The notes: generated by a model from the letters alone, not told the origin. A DNA stretch of 64,000 bases from GCA-003244245 sp050699515 (GCA_050699515.1 JBOHFF010000134.1:20310-84309), one strand, 5' to 3'; positions 35,038-43,614 are shown, counted from the stretch's first letter. Translations and numbers: made by a program.

Positions 35038-36255
35038 TTAGGCGCGAGCGCCGGTGTTTTCGGTTTGTTGGCCTTCTGGGGTGATGGTGATGCGCCAGGT
35101 GTGCGCGGGGGGGTTCCCGGCGGCTTTCCAGCTACGGTAGGCGGCGCTGACCTCGTCGAAGAGTCGCCGGGGTCCGTATTGGCGTATCCGGTAGGGTCCG
35201 GGCTGGTCGGGCTGGTGGTGTATCGCTGCCCAGGAGTGTGACCACTGGTCCAGTAGCCACAGGATCCCGTCGGGGTCCTGGTCGTCGGGTGGGGTGTAGC
35301 GGGGGATGCAGCGGGGGACTTGGACTCCGATCGCGGTCCTGGCGTCATAGCTGGTGACGTAGTGGCGGGGATGGCGTTTGCTGAATTTTTCCTCGGCGTG
35401 CGTTTCGCTGTGATCGGTGACGATCCCGGAGATCGGGGTCCAGGGGATGCGCTGGTCGCGCAGGGTCATGAACGCGGTCTTGCCGATGATCCTGCCGGTG
35501 GCAGTGCCGTCACCGGCCACTCTCAGCGCGAGGAGGTGCCCGTTGTGGTACTCGGTGGCCCACGGGGTGAGGATCAGTCCGCCAGGGCGGGTTTGGGTGA
35601 TCCAGGGGTAGGGCACCTGGTAGACGCAAGCGGTGGAGAGCACCCGGTCATAGGGTGCCCGCTGGGGGTGGCCGAGGGCGCCGTCGCCGGTGAGCACGGT
35701 GAGCGCGCCGTACCCGGCATCGGCGAGTGCTCTCTGGGCGTGTGCGCTGATGCGTGGGTCGATCTCGACCGAGGTGATGTGCTCGCTGCCGAGCCGATGG
35801 GCCAGCAGCGCGGTGTTCCACCCGGTTCCGGTGCCGATCTCCAACACGCTCATCCCGGGTTCGGCCCGCAGCCCGGTGAGCATCTCCGCGACGACGCTGG
35901 GCATGCTCGCTGAGCTGGTGTACACGGCCTGAGGTGGTGGTGTCGAGGCCGGTGACACAGCCGGGAAGGGGGGCGCTCCGTCGTTGATCTGGGTAATGAC
36001 CGGCTCATCCCGATACACCATCTCTAGCCACGACTGCGGCTGCTCGGCCCGCCGCAGCGGGTAGTGCCCGGAGCCATCCTCGCCCTCACACCACACCAGA
36101 TCAGGAACGAAAAGATGGCGGGGCACAGCAAGAAACGCCGCACGCCACTCAGGGGCCAATGCTCCACTGCTCGACAGATCCTCGACCAGCTCCGCCAGCA
36201 GCATCAAGAACCCAGCCGCGGTGAGCGGCGGCGCCGCTGCCGCGGTGTCGGTCAC
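35038..36255 (-). CDS. PIMT-like O-methyltransferase of an imiditide-like RiPP locus (locus A)
   Basis: A 405-residue member of the protein-L-isoaspartate O-methyltransferase (PIMT) group. An N-terminal segment (LAPEWRAAFLAVPRHLFVPD, residues 33-52) and SSASMPSVVAEML (about 114-126) precede SAM motif I VLEIGTGTGWNTALL (137-151) and VTSVEIDPRIS. The C-terminal 150 residues are an extension absent from housekeeping PIMTs. GTG start overlaps the TGA of a 50-residue acidic peptide gene. RiPP-associated PIMT homologues methylate Asp side chains in a precursor, which then cyclise to aspartimide. No LanB/LanC/LanM, lasso or ATP-grasp gene is next to it. It is a clear paralogue of 61756-62916 (shared QTRPGGLILTPW and YHNGxLL). 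Confidence 0.8.
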   Translation of the reverse strand: MTDTAAAAPPLTAAGFLMLLAELVEDLSSSGALAPEWRAAFLAVPRHLFVPDLVWCEGEDGSGHYPLRRAEQPQSWLEMVYRDEPVITQINDGAPPFPAVSPASTPPPQAVYTSSASMPSVVAEMLTGLRAEPGMSVLEIGTGTGWNTALLAHRLGSEHITSVEIDPRISAHAQRALADAGYGALTVLTGDGALGHPQRAPYDRVLSTACVYQVPYPWITQTRPGGLILTPWATEYHNGHLLALRVAGDGTATGRIIGKTAFMTLRDQRIPWTPISGIVTDHSETHAEEKFSKRHPRHYVTSYDARTAIGVQVPRCIPRYTPPDDQDPDGILWLLDQWSHSWAAIHHQPDQPGPYRIRQYGPRRLFDEVSAAYRSWKAAGNPPAHTWRITITPEGQQTENTGARA

Positions 36256-36404
36256 TCCTCGGCCTCGTCCGGGTCGTCCTCATCCTCAGCCACCGAGTGC
36301 CGGCCGCCCTTGGGCTCTTGCGCCAGCTGGGCCAGACCCGCGACATCAAGATCCACCTTACCGTCCTTCTCGGAGCCCCGTGGCGGCGTCTCATGTTTCG
36401 CCAT
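36252..36404 (-). CDS. Candidate RiPP precursor peptide, locus A (50 residues)
   Basis: Starts MAKHETPPRGSEKDGK, has a central VDLDVAGLAQLAQ and ends in a run of Asp/Glu (7 Asp and 8 Glu in all); no Cys, Trp, Tyr or Phe. GAGGGG lies seven bases upstream of the ATG. Its TGA stop overlaps the GTG start of the PIMT homologue, so both are translated together in a fixed ratio. Substrate status is inferred from this coupling and from the same layout at 61622-62916. The likely modified residue is one of the central or C-terminal Asp. It could instead be a small helper protein. Confidence 0.65.
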   Translation of the reverse strand: MAKHETPPRGSEKDGKVDLDVAGLAQLAQEPKGGRHSVAEDEDDPDEAEE

Positions 36405-36498
36405 GACCTATCCCCTCATCGTGGTGACCCTGAAAGCCTCTCGCGCGTTGGCGAGCCAGCACAACAGTCCCTCCCTGCGGCGCGTCAAGGGTGTGTCA

Positions 36499-36693
36499 AT
36501 GTCTGAGGTCCCCGTGTCTGAGATCACCTGCACGGCCGGCCTGGGGTTATGGGTTCTTGTGTTGCGCGAGCTCTGCCCCGCCGAGGTCGACGAGGACGCT
36601 CTGTTCGCGATGGTGGAGCGGATGCGCGAGATCACTGGCACCGCCAAGACCTCCCTGCACCGCTACCTCGTACCGTTGACGACCGAAGGGTGA
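36499..36693 (+). CDS. Small hypothetical protein
   Basis: A possible 64-residue protein (MSEVPVSEITCTAGLGLWVL ... TSLHRYLVPLTTEG) divergent from the locus A peptide gene, 94 bp away. The composition looks coding (mixed charged helices), with GTG three codons upstream as an alternative start. A weak purine run CAAGGGTG precedes it. I do not recognise it. It could be a regulator or immunity-type partner of locus A, but nothing in the sequence shows this. Confidence 0.45.
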   Translation: MSEVPVSEITCTAGLGLWVLVLRELCPAEVDEDALFAMVERMREITGTAKTSLHRYLVPLTTEG

Positions 36694-36723
36694 CACCTCG
36701 ACCGACGACATCACGATCTCCGA

Positions 36724-37182
36724 TCACGATGGCTTCATGTCCGCCCTCATTGCCTCGCGGGTGGTTTCCAAAGCAACCTTCACTCGGTCCGTGTAGTGTT
36801 CGCGTTCAGGATCCTCACGTCGCAAACCGCCACGAACCGCGTCTCGAAGGCCGCGTACGGTTCGGAAATAGGCCAGTGCGGGATCCACCACTTCGGGTGG
36901 AGCGAACAATTCGAGTTGGTGACGCACCTCGTAGCAGCGTGCGAACACCCGCCATGCAGTCTGGGAGCGTTCGGCCTCGGACAGTCCTGTGTTCGCGGCC
37001 AGGTCCAGCAGCTCAGCGCGCGCCTGTGCCAGCGAGGTGAGGAACGCCGCATACAGTTCGCGCCGGGTTCTCCTCCACTCAGCTGCCACGTCGTGGCGGT
37101 GTTTGCGCATCTCCACCATGAGCGACGTGCCCATAGCGATAGCCGCGCCGAGAAGCGCGCCGAGAAGGGTCGTCCACTCCAC
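36724..37182 (-). CDS. Hypothetical membrane-anchored helical protein
   Basis: A 152-residue protein with one N-terminal transmembrane helix (TTLLGALLGAAIAMGTSLMV) followed by a long charged helical cytoplasmic domain (RRTRRELYAAFLTSLAQARA ... HYTDRVKVALETTREAM). The pattern matches small actinobacterial anchored proteins of unknown function. It converges with the 36499 gene, leaving 30 bp between stops. Confidence 0.65.
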   Translation of the reverse strand: MEWTTLLGALLGAAIAMGTSLMVEMRKHRHDVAAEWRRTRRELYAAFLTSLAQARAELLDLAANTGLSEAERSQTAWRVFARCYEVRHQLELFAPPEVVDPALAYFRTVRGLRDAVRGGLRREDPEREHYTDRVKVALETTREAMRADMKPS

Positions 37183-37198
37183 CGCCGTACGTTAGTCC

Positions 37199-37390
37199 GT
37201 GCTCGTCCGCGAAGCCGTCACTGGCCTGCTGCGCCAGGCCGGACAAGACGCGGGCGGCCGGGAGCTACGCTACTCCCGCTGCGGGTACGGCACCGGCCAC
37301 CGCTGCGTGCTGCGGCTCGACGAGCAGGCCACGACCGCGCTCTACCACCTCTTCGGGCAATGGCTGGGATATGAGCCAGTCGACAACTGA
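37199..37390 (+). CDS. Small hypothetical protein
   Basis: A possible 63-residue product from a GTG start only 16 bp from the divergent membrane-protein gene. It contains RELRYSRCGYGTGHRCVLRL and ends DEQATTALYHLFGQWLGYEP, which reads like coding sequence, but no ribosome-binding site is visible. The family is not recognised. Confidence 0.38.
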   Translation: MLVREAVTGLLRQAGQDAGGRELRYSRCGYGTGHRCVLRLDEQATTALYHLFGQWLGYEPVDN

Positions 37391-37449
37391 CCGCGGGCGA
37401 AACACGCCACCCACCCGCGCGGCTATTCGTGGTACTCACGGCTGACGCG

Positions 37450-40400
37450 TCAGGCGGCTCCGGCGGAACCAGCGGCGCCGCGGAGCCGCTGCGAGATCAC
37501 CGTGGTGATGCCGTCGCCGCGCATGGCCACCCCGTACAGCGCATCGGCAACCTCCATCGTCGCCTTCTGATGGGTGATCACGATCAGCTGGGAGCGGTCC
37601 CGCAGCAGCTCGAACAGCGCGATCAGGCGGTTCAGGTTGGTCTCGTCCAGCGCCGCCTCGACCTCGTCGAGCACGTAGAACGGTGAGGGCCGGGCCCGGA
37701 AGATGGCCACCAGCATGGCCACCGCGGTGAGCGATTTCTCCCCGCCGGAGAGCAGGGAGAGGCGTTTGACCTTCTTGCCGGGCGGGCGGGCCTCGACCTC
37801 GATGCCGGTGGTGAGCATGTCGTCGGGCTCGGTGAGCAGCAAGCGCCCCTCCCCGCCGGGGAACAGCGTGGAAAAGACGATCTCGAACTCGCGCGCTACG
37901 TCGTTGAAGGCCTCGGTGAAGACTTCGAGGATCTTCTCGTCGACCTCGGCGATCACGGTGAGCAGGTCGCGCCGGGTGGACTTGAGATCCTCCAGCTGGG
38001 TGGACAGGAACTTGTAGCGTTCCTCCAGCGCGGCGAACTCCTCCAACGCCAGCGGGTTGACCTTGCCGAGCAGGGTCAGGTCGCGCTCGGCTCGCTGGGC
38101 GCGGCGGGTCTGCACCGCCCGGTCGTAAGGCGCCGGCTGCGGGGCACTGACCAGCTCGCCGCGCTGCGCCGCCAGTTCGTATTCGGCCACCTCGGCCGCG
38201 GGTAGCGGCACCATCACGCTAGGCCCGTACTCGGCGATGAGGTCATCCAGGCCGATGCCGAAATCCTCGGAGATCTTGGTTTCGAGCTGCTCGATTCGCA
38301 GCCGCTGCTGGGCGCGCAGCAGCTCGTCGCGATGCACCGTGTCGGTGAGCTTGTCCAGCTCGCCGGCGAGCTCGCGAACCAGGGCCCGAACCTGGGTGAG
38401 GTCCTGCTCGTGCTGTCCGCGCTCCAGCACCACCGCGTCCCGCTCGGACGCGGCGCGCTGCAGCGACAACCCGATGCGGTCCAACGCAAGCTCACCGGCC
38501 CGCGCGACCTCTTCCGCCACCGCGGCGCCCCGCTGCCGGGCCACCGCCGCGGCCGCCGCCCGCTGGCGGGCCACCCGCTCGGCCTGGGCGCTGCGACGCA
38601 GGCTCTCCGCGCGCCCAGCCACGGCCTGGGCCCGCTCCTCGGCGGTGCGCAGCGCGAGCCGGGCCTCGACCTCCTCGTGGCGCGCTGTGTCCAGCGCCGC
38701 CACGGCCTCGTCACGTTCGGAGGTATCCAGCTCGGAGTCCGCAGGCTCGTCCTGGGCCAGCCGCAACCGCTCCTCCAGCCCGGCCAGGCTGGTCAACGCG
38801 CTGGCGCGGCGCTGCTCCATCTCGTCGCGCTGGCGGCGCAGCCGCTCGGCCTCCCCAGTCGCCGAACGGGCCGCTTGACCGAGCCGGGCGAGCTGCTCAG
38901 CTACCGCCGCCAGTTGCGCGTCCGACTCGTGCAGCGCGGCCAGGGTGTTGTCGCGCTGCTCGGCGCGGTCGGCTTCCTCGGCGCCGGCTCCATCGAGCTC
39001 GGCGGCCAGCCCTTCGATGCGCATCTCCGATTCCGCCAGCCGGGCCCGCCCGTCGTCGACGGCGGCTTGCACCTCGATGACGCTCTGGCTGCGGCCTGAT
39101 CCGCCGTGCGCCCAGTCACCGCTGAGCACGTCGCCATCCACGGTCACCATGCGCGCGGTGGGCAGCGCGGTCACCAGAGCCCGGGCAGCCCTCAGGTCGG
39201 CGACAACCGCGACGCGCTCCAGCAACCGGTGCACCGCGGGACGCAGCGGCTCCGGCACCCGCACCAGATCCACCGCCCACCGCGCACCGGCGGGCAGTTC
39301 AGGCCAGGTTGACCGGTCCACCGTGGCCGGTGCGCCGCCGACGAGCAGGCCGGCGCGGCCCGCGTCCTGCTCCCGTAACAAACACAGTGCCGCCGCGGCT
39401 ACGTCCACATCCGAGACGGCCAGCGCGTCCGCCGCGGCACCCAGGGCGGCTGCCACCGCGGCCTCAGCACCCTGATCCACGGCGAGCTGCGCGGCAAGCA
39501 ACCCCATCACACCGGGAATCTCGGCGGCCAGCAGCACCTGCGTGCCATCCTTACGGGCCAGCCCGAGCGAGAGCGCTTCCACCCTGGCTCGCCAGGAGGC
39601 CCGCTGCTGCTCGGCCTCCCGATGCGCCGCGGTGAGCTCAGAACTGCGCGCCGCGGCGGTGGCGTGCGCGCTCAGCGCCGCCTCGTGACGCTCGTTGAGG
39701 CCGACCTCGCCGGTATGGAGGGCCTCGAGCTGATGTTGCAGCTCGTCGAACTCGCGCTGCGCGAGCTCCGCGCGCTCCCATGCCTCGGCCAGCGCGCTGG
39801 ACAACCGCTCGATCTCCTCCGCGGTGGCACCGGAGGAGGACCGCAGCGCCTCGACCTGCCCGGTGAGCCGGGCCAGCCCCTCCCGCCGGTCGGCGACAGC
39901 GCGGACCGCGGCCAAGTGGGCCCGCTCGGCGTCGGCGAGCGCCTGCTCCAGCTCAGCCCGCCGGTCCACGGCGGTGGCCAGCACCGCCCTGGCCTCCTCC
40001 GCCACCGCATGCAGCTCGGCTTCGTTGGCCTGCGCGGCGGCGGCCTCGCGCTCCAGCTCGTCGGGATCCCGGCCTGGTCGGTGCGCCTCGGTGGGGGCGC
40101 AGAGGTGGCGGGCTCGCTGGGCGGCCAGCTGCACCGTGCCCCGCAGCCGCTCAGCCAGCGCGGAGAGCTGGTACCAGGTGTCCTGGGTCGCTGTTAAGCG
40201 TGGCGCCGAGGCGGCAAGCTGTTGCTCCAGCCCGGCCTGCTCGGCACGGGCCCCCTCCAGCGCGGTGTCCACCTCATTCCGGCGGGCTCTGGCGGCGGCC
40301 TCGTCGGCCTGGTCCTTGGCCACCGTTGCCCGCAAGGTCACCAGGTCATCGGCGTGCAGCCGCAGCCGAGCGTCCCGCAGGTCAGCCTGCACCGCCTGCG

Positions 40401-41043
40401 CCCGCCGGGCGATCTCGGCCTGCTTACCCAGCGGCTTGAGCTGGCGGCGCAGCTCGGCGGTGAGGTCAGCCAGCCGGGTCAGGTTGGCCTGCATCGCGTC
40501 CAGCTTGCGCAGGGCCTTCTCCTTGCGCTTACGGTGCTTGAGGACGCCGGCGGCCTCCTCGATGAACGCACGGCGCTCCTCGGGTTTGGACTGCAGGATC
40601 GAGTCGAGCTTGCCCTGCCCGACGATGACGTGCATCTCGCGCCCGATGCCGGAGTCGGACAGCAGCTCCTGGACATCCAGCAGCCGGCAGCTGGTGCCGT
40701 TGATCTCGTACTCGCTAGCCCCGTCCCGGAACATCCGCCGGGTGACCGACACCTCGGTGTAGTCGATGGGCAGCGCACCGTCGGTGTTGTCGATGGTCAA
40801 GGTGACCTCGGCGCGGCCCAGCGGGGGGCGGCCCGCTGTCCCGGCGAAGATGACGTCCTCCATCTTGCCGCCGCGCAACGCCTTGGCGCCCTGCTCCCCC
40901 ATCACCCAGGACAGCGCGTCCACCACGTTGGACTTGCCCGACCCGTTGGGACCCACGACGCACGTGATGCCCGGTTCGAAGCGCAGCGTGGTAGCCGAGG
41001 CGAAGGACTTGAAGCCCTTCAGCGTCAGGCTTTTCAAGTGCAC
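37450..41043 (-). CDS. smc: Chromosome segregation ATPase SMC
   Basis: Condensin ATPase, 1,197 residues from the GTG at 41043 (MHLKSLTLKGFKSFASATTL). Walker A is CVVGPNGSGKSNVVDALS; two long coiled coils flank a hinge near the middle (EIPGVMGLLAAQLAVDQGAE ... GRSQSVIEVQ); the C-terminal head has the signature LSLLSGGEKSLTAVAML and Walker B FYVLDEVEAALDE. It works with ScpA/ScpB, which are not in this window. It is followed downstream by accessory genes rather than by ftsY directly, because the RiPP locus A lies between. Confidence 0.97.
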   Translation of the reverse strand: MHLKSLTLKGFKSFASATTLRFEPGITCVVGPNGSGKSNVVDALSWVMGEQGAKALRGGKMEDVIFAGTAGRPPLGRAEVTLTIDNTDGALPIDYTEVSVTRRMFRDGASEYEINGTSCRLLDVQELLSDSGIGREMHVIVGQGKLDSILQSKPEERRAFIEEAAGVLKHRKRKEKALRKLDAMQANLTRLADLTAELRRQLKPLGKQAEIARRAQAVQADLRDARLRLHADDLVTLRATVAKDQADEAAARARRNEVDTALEGARAEQAGLEQQLAASAPRLTATQDTWYQLSALAERLRGTVQLAAQRARHLCAPTEAHRPGRDPDELEREAAAAQANEAELHAVAEEARAVLATAVDRRAELEQALADAERAHLAAVRAVADRREGLARLTGQVEALRSSSGATAEEIERLSSALAEAWERAELAQREFDELQHQLEALHTGEVGLNERHEAALSAHATAAARSSELTAAHREAEQQRASWRARVEALSLGLARKDGTQVLLAAEIPGVMGLLAAQLAVDQGAEAAVAAALGAAADALAVSDVDVAAAALCLLREQDAGRAGLLVGGAPATVDRSTWPELPAGARWAVDLVRVPEPLRPAVHRLLERVAVVADLRAARALVTALPTARMVTVDGDVLSGDWAHGGSGRSQSVIEVQAAVDDGRARLAESEMRIEGLAAELDGAGAEEADRAEQRDNTLAALHESDAQLAAVAEQLARLGQAARSATGEAERLRRQRDEMEQRRASALTSLAGLEERLRLAQDEPADSELDTSERDEAVAALDTARHEEVEARLALRTAEERAQAVAGRAESLRRSAQAERVARQRAAAAAVARQRGAAVAEEVARAGELALDRIGLSLQRAASERDAVVLERGQHEQDLTQVRALVRELAGELDKLTDTVHRDELLRAQQRLRIEQLETKISEDFGIGLDDLIAEYGPSVMVPLPAAEVAEYELAAQRGELVSAPQPAPYDRAVQTRRAQRAERDLTLLGKVNPLALEEFAALEERYKFLSTQLEDLKSTRRDLLTVIAEVDEKILEVFTEAFNDVAREFEIVFSTLFPGGEGRLLLTEPDDMLTTGIEVEARPPGKKVKRLSLLSGGEKSLTAVAMLVAIFRARPSPFYVLDEVEAALDETNLNRLIALFELLRDRSQLIVITHQKATMEVADALYGVAMRGDGITTVISQRLRGAAGSAGAA

Positions 41044-41188
41044 GGTGTGCCCGACCCTCCTCGTCCCTCTGCTCTGCCTGCTATCAGCGCAGGGTACCCA
41101 TGCCGTCCCCGCCAGCAGGCCGAGCGGGCTTGTCGCCCATCCCAGACGCAACGCCGGTGGCACGTGATGGGGAGGTCATGCAGTGGAG

Positions 41189-41686
41189 TCACGATGCGCG
41201 ATCAGATGTGATCCGGCGCCGCATCGACCCGAGGCTGGCGACGACGGCTGCGCCTACGACGACGTGCATCATCGCCAGCGCGAGACGAGTCGCGCCGTCG
41301 GTGTCGGACATCATCTGTCCCGCCACCGTGAGCAGCGCGAACGCGCCACCGATGACCTGCGCCAACCGTAGGAATCCCGGCCACCACCGAGCCAGCAACG
41401 CTGCCAGGCCGGTGCCCAGAACCAGCGGGAGGACGCTCGTGGAGACCACGCTCCAGGCGGTGACTTCGTGCGGGTTTCCCGCGTTCAGGAGCACAAACGA
41501 AGCGCCGGCAGCCCAGCCGATGAGCAGGATCGCCAGGTTGGCGACCGCGGCCGTCACGGCGCCGGCGGCGATGGCCTGCCACCAGTTCAGTCCCGCTCGC
41601 CCGGCTTTCATGATGGGGATGCGGTCATCAGAGCGGGCGTCAGCAGATCCGGTCTGGCTCATCGCAGTGCGGTCAGTGGTGGACAT
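41189..41686 (-). CDS. DUF6069-like four-helix membrane protein
   Basis: A 165-residue protein starting MSTTDRTAMSQTGSADARSD, with about four transmembrane segments (WWQAIAAGAVTAAVANLAIL, VVSTSVLPLVLGTGLAALLA, AQVIGGAFALLTVAG, LALAMMHVVVGAAVVASL). The pattern of four helices ending in a His-bearing last helix (MMHVVVG) matches DUF6069. The function is unknown. It stands alone between smc and the acylphosphatase gene. Confidence 0.7.
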   Translation of the reverse strand: MSTTDRTAMSQTGSADARSDDRIPIMKAGRAGLNWWQAIAAGAVTAAVANLAILLIGWAAGASFVLLNAGNPHEVTAWSVVSTSVLPLVLGTGLAALLARWWPGFLRLAQVIGGAFALLTVAGQMMSDTDGATRLALAMMHVVVGAAVVASLGSMRRRITSDRAS

Positions 41687-41826
41687 CGGGGCACCTCCGG
41701 GACTGTGGATTCCGCGAGACAGCGGCCTGCGATCAGGCTCCAACCTCAACAATAGTTGATGTCAAGGACAGGTGCCCGGTGTGTCGAACTCGGGAGGCTC
41801 AGAGCGAACCCGACTCCCTCAGCCAC

Positions 41827-42099
41827 TCACCACTCGACGAAGCCGGCGACACCGCGAGCGTCACCAAACTGCTCAATGACCCGCTTCACCTGCCCGGGCG
41901 TGGACCCGGAGCGCAACGCGGCGAGCAGCTTCTCGCAGGCAGCCCGCGGCCCTTCGGCGACCACCTCGACCCGCCCATCAGCCAGATTGGCCGCATGACC
42001 GGTCAGCCCCAGCTCGAGCGCCCGGCAACGGGTCCACCATCGAAACCCCACGCCCTGCACCCGACCCTGCACCCAGGCCGTCATCCGCACCTGCGTCAT
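41827..42099 (-). CDS. acyP: Acylphosphatase
   Basis: Hydrolyses acyl phosphates such as carbamoyl phosphate. The 90-residue alpha/beta sandwich starts MTQVRMTAWVQGRVQGVGFR; the catalytic Arg is in GVGFRWW and the Asn in AANLADGRVEVVAEG. Acylphosphatase genes often lie beside smc in actinobacteria. Here the DUF6069 gene separates them. A 54-bp palindromic element is 31 bp upstream of the start and may affect its promoter. Confidence 0.93.
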   Translation of the reverse strand: MTQVRMTAWVQGRVQGVGFRWWTRCRALELGLTGHAANLADGRVEVVAEGPRAACEKLLAALRSGSTPGQVKRVIEQFGDARGVAGFVEW

Positions 42100-42129
42100 C
42101 CCCATCCCCTCGCGCCACCCACACCGCAA

Positions 42130-42183
42130 TCTGGATACAGACCGCGGTAATCAGGGACCGCATTTGGGCAGTATGCATCCAGA
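42130..42183. repeat. 54-bp palindromic dispersed element, copy 2
   Basis: TCTGGATACAGA at 42130-42141 and TATGCATCCAGA at 42172-42183 form the inverted ends. Read as its reverse complement it matches copy 1 at 6479-6532: the first 16 bases differ at one position and the last 22 at two. The 16-bp middle differs. It lies immediately upstream of acyP, and copy 1 lies upstream of rpsB. Confidence 0.7.
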
Positions 42184-42311
42184 CTGCTTCGTCGACGTGT
42201 TCCTGCCGATCGCCGCCGCGCGGCGGCCGCGGGACCAGTTGACCACGCATCTGGACGCCGCGGACAGCTGCCCTTACCACGCCGTCCCCAGCTTTCGTGG
42301 TCAACCTCATG

Positions 42312-42329
42312 CTATAGCGAACGCTATAG
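42312..42329. promoter_or_regulatory. Operator palindrome of the MazE/MazF-type module
   Basis: CTATAGCG-AA-CGCTATAG is a perfect 8-bp inverted repeat ending nine bases before the antitoxin start. Antitoxin (and antitoxin-toxin) binding here for autoregulation is expected from the class. Confidence 0.7.
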
Positions 42330-42337
42330 TGGATGCC

Positions 42338-42607
42338 ATGGCAACGACGACCATGCAGCTCGAGACCGAACTCCGCGACCAGCTCGCCCACATCGCCCAA
42401 CGAGACTTCGATGGCGCCACCCTCGGCGAAGCACTCCAACGTCTCGTCACCGAGCACCGTATCAACCGGATCATGCACCAGTACGAACAACTGCGGGCTG
42501 ACCCGGCCGAATGGGCCAGCTACCGGGCCGAGACCCAGCTGACCGACAACGCCGCTGGCGACGGCCTGCCCTCGGCTAGCGACGAGTACCCCGAGCACAA
42601 TAGGTGA
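42338..42607 (+). CDS. Antitoxin of a MazEF/PemIK-type module
   Basis: An 89-residue protein: MATTTMQLETELRDQLAHIA suggests a DNA-binding ribbon-helix-helix-like N-terminus, and the acidic C-terminal tail (SASDEYPEHNR) would bind the toxin. Its TGA overlaps the toxin's GTG (GTGA). The position just downstream of a perfect palindrome supports autoregulation. I infer the antitoxin role mostly from its coupling to the MazF-like gene. Confidence 0.75.
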   Translation: MATTTMQLETELRDQLAHIAQRDFDGATLGEALQRLVTEHRINRIMHQYEQLRADPAEWASYRAETQLTDNAAGDGLPSASDEYPEHNR

Positions 42608-42996
42608 GCCCGTACACACAGCTCGCGCCGTGGCAGGTGTGGTGGGTCGACTTCGGCTCCCCGATCGGACACGAGCAAGGTGGCATCCGTCCCGCCATCG
42701 TTGTCGGTTCCACCACCCACTGCCGCTTTCCCACCGACATGGTCCTCATGGTTCCGCTCACTACCCGCGACAGGCAGCTCGACCATCACGTCCGCATCGC
42801 CTCACCCGAGTCCGGGCTGTCCCGCCCCAGCTGGGCACGCACCGAAGACATCACCGTCGTGTCCACCCGGCGCCTCACCCAGGCGGCGCCCCTGGGCAGT
42901 GCGTCAGCCGAGGAGGCGAAGGAACTGTCCTTCTGGCTACGCGCCATGGTCGCGTTCTCATGCCAGGGCACGATGAAGACCGCCTCCAGTGGTTGA
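42604..42996 (+). CDS. PemK/MazF-family mRNA-interferase toxin
   Basis: A 130-residue toxin with the PemK/MazF fold: YTQLAPWQVWWVDFGSPIGHEQG begins the barrel, then GGIRPAIVVGS (with the conserved Arg) and VLMVPLTTRDRQLDHHVRI. The C-terminal ARTEDITVVSTRRL is the conserved strand-helix ending. Members cut single-stranded RNA at short motifs. It is coupled to the upstream antitoxin. The frame looks intact, so the pair may be active. Confidence 0.85.
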   Translation: MSPYTQLAPWQVWWVDFGSPIGHEQGGIRPAIVVGSTTHCRFPTDMVLMVPLTTRDRQLDHHVRIASPESGLSRPSWARTEDITVVSTRRLTQAAPLGSASAEEAKELSFWLRAMVAFSCQGTMKTASSG

Positions 42997-43002
42997 GGCC
43001 CG

Positions 43003-43077
43003 TCACAGCAGCCCGGCCAGGCGGTAGAGCACCAGCGAACCAGCCACCTCCACGTTGAGGCTCAGACCGGTACCTGT
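43003..43077 (-). pseudogene. C-terminal scrap of a SpoU-type RNA methyltransferase
   Basis: Reading the minus strand gives TGLSLNVEVAGSLVLYRL then AGLL and a stop at 43003. This closely resembles the last helix of SpoU/TrmH 2'-O-methyltransferases (the SLNV-x-VA-x4-LY motif). Only about 25 codons exist; the upstream side ends at the TrmO-like gene's stop. It marks a deletion or insertion junction between the toxin gene and the TrmO-like gene. No promoter or start is present. Confidence 0.5.
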
Positions 43078-43080
43078 GAT

Positions 43081-43572
43081 TCATGAATCTTGTGGTGGTG
43101 TGGCGAAATACTGGGTGAGCATCTCGGTTGACCATGCGGCTTGCCGCACGGTGCCACGGGGGCCGAACTCGCGGAACCAGGGTTTGATGTCCAGGACGGG
43201 GGTGCCGTCGAGGGCGTCGAGTTCCTCAACATGCAAGTCGAGGACATCAATTGTGACCAGACGGCAGCGCGAGACACCCAGCCAGTTCACCCGGCGCATG
43301 TTGCGATGACCGAAGATGCCGACTTCGGGCCAGTCCGGATCGTCCCGTGCTCGGCGTGCGCCGAGGTTGAGGTCGGTCGGGTCGGTGAGGTGGAAGCGGT
43401 AGACGATCTCCAAGTGGGAGAAGGCATCCAGTCCTTTGGTGGCGTCGGTGTTGAATCGGTTGCTGTCGATGCGGATGATGGAGCGGGTGGCGCCCCAGTA
43501 GTCATCGGTCGGTTCGATGCGCCCACCGATTACGTGCGCGATGGGCTCGACCGCAAAAGACGGGCCTACCAT
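43081..43572 (-). CDS. TrmO/TsaA-domain SAM-dependent protein
   Basis: A 163-residue beta-barrel protein of the TsaA-TrmO (YaeB) superfamily: FAVEPIAHVIGGRIEPTDDY then AFSHLEIVYRFHL, FGHRNMRRVNWLGVSRCRLV and DGTPVLDIKPW, which is the classic TrmO end. Housekeeping TrmO methylates t6A37 in tRNA; stand-alone forms like this one in accessory DNA often have unknown substrates. GGGGGAG precedes the ATG. It overlaps the edge of the SpoU remnant. Confidence 0.8.
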   Translation of the reverse strand: MVGPSFAVEPIAHVIGGRIEPTDDYWGATRSIIRIDSNRFNTDATKGLDAFSHLEIVYRFHLTDPTDLNLGARRARDDPDWPEVGIFGHRNMRRVNWLGVSRCRLVTIDVLDLHVEELDALDGTPVLDIKPWFREFGPRGTVRQAAWSTEMLTQYFATPPQDS

Positions 43573-43614
43573 GACTCTCCCCCTTTTTCCCAGGGTTGTG
43601 GCGGGTGTCTAGTG

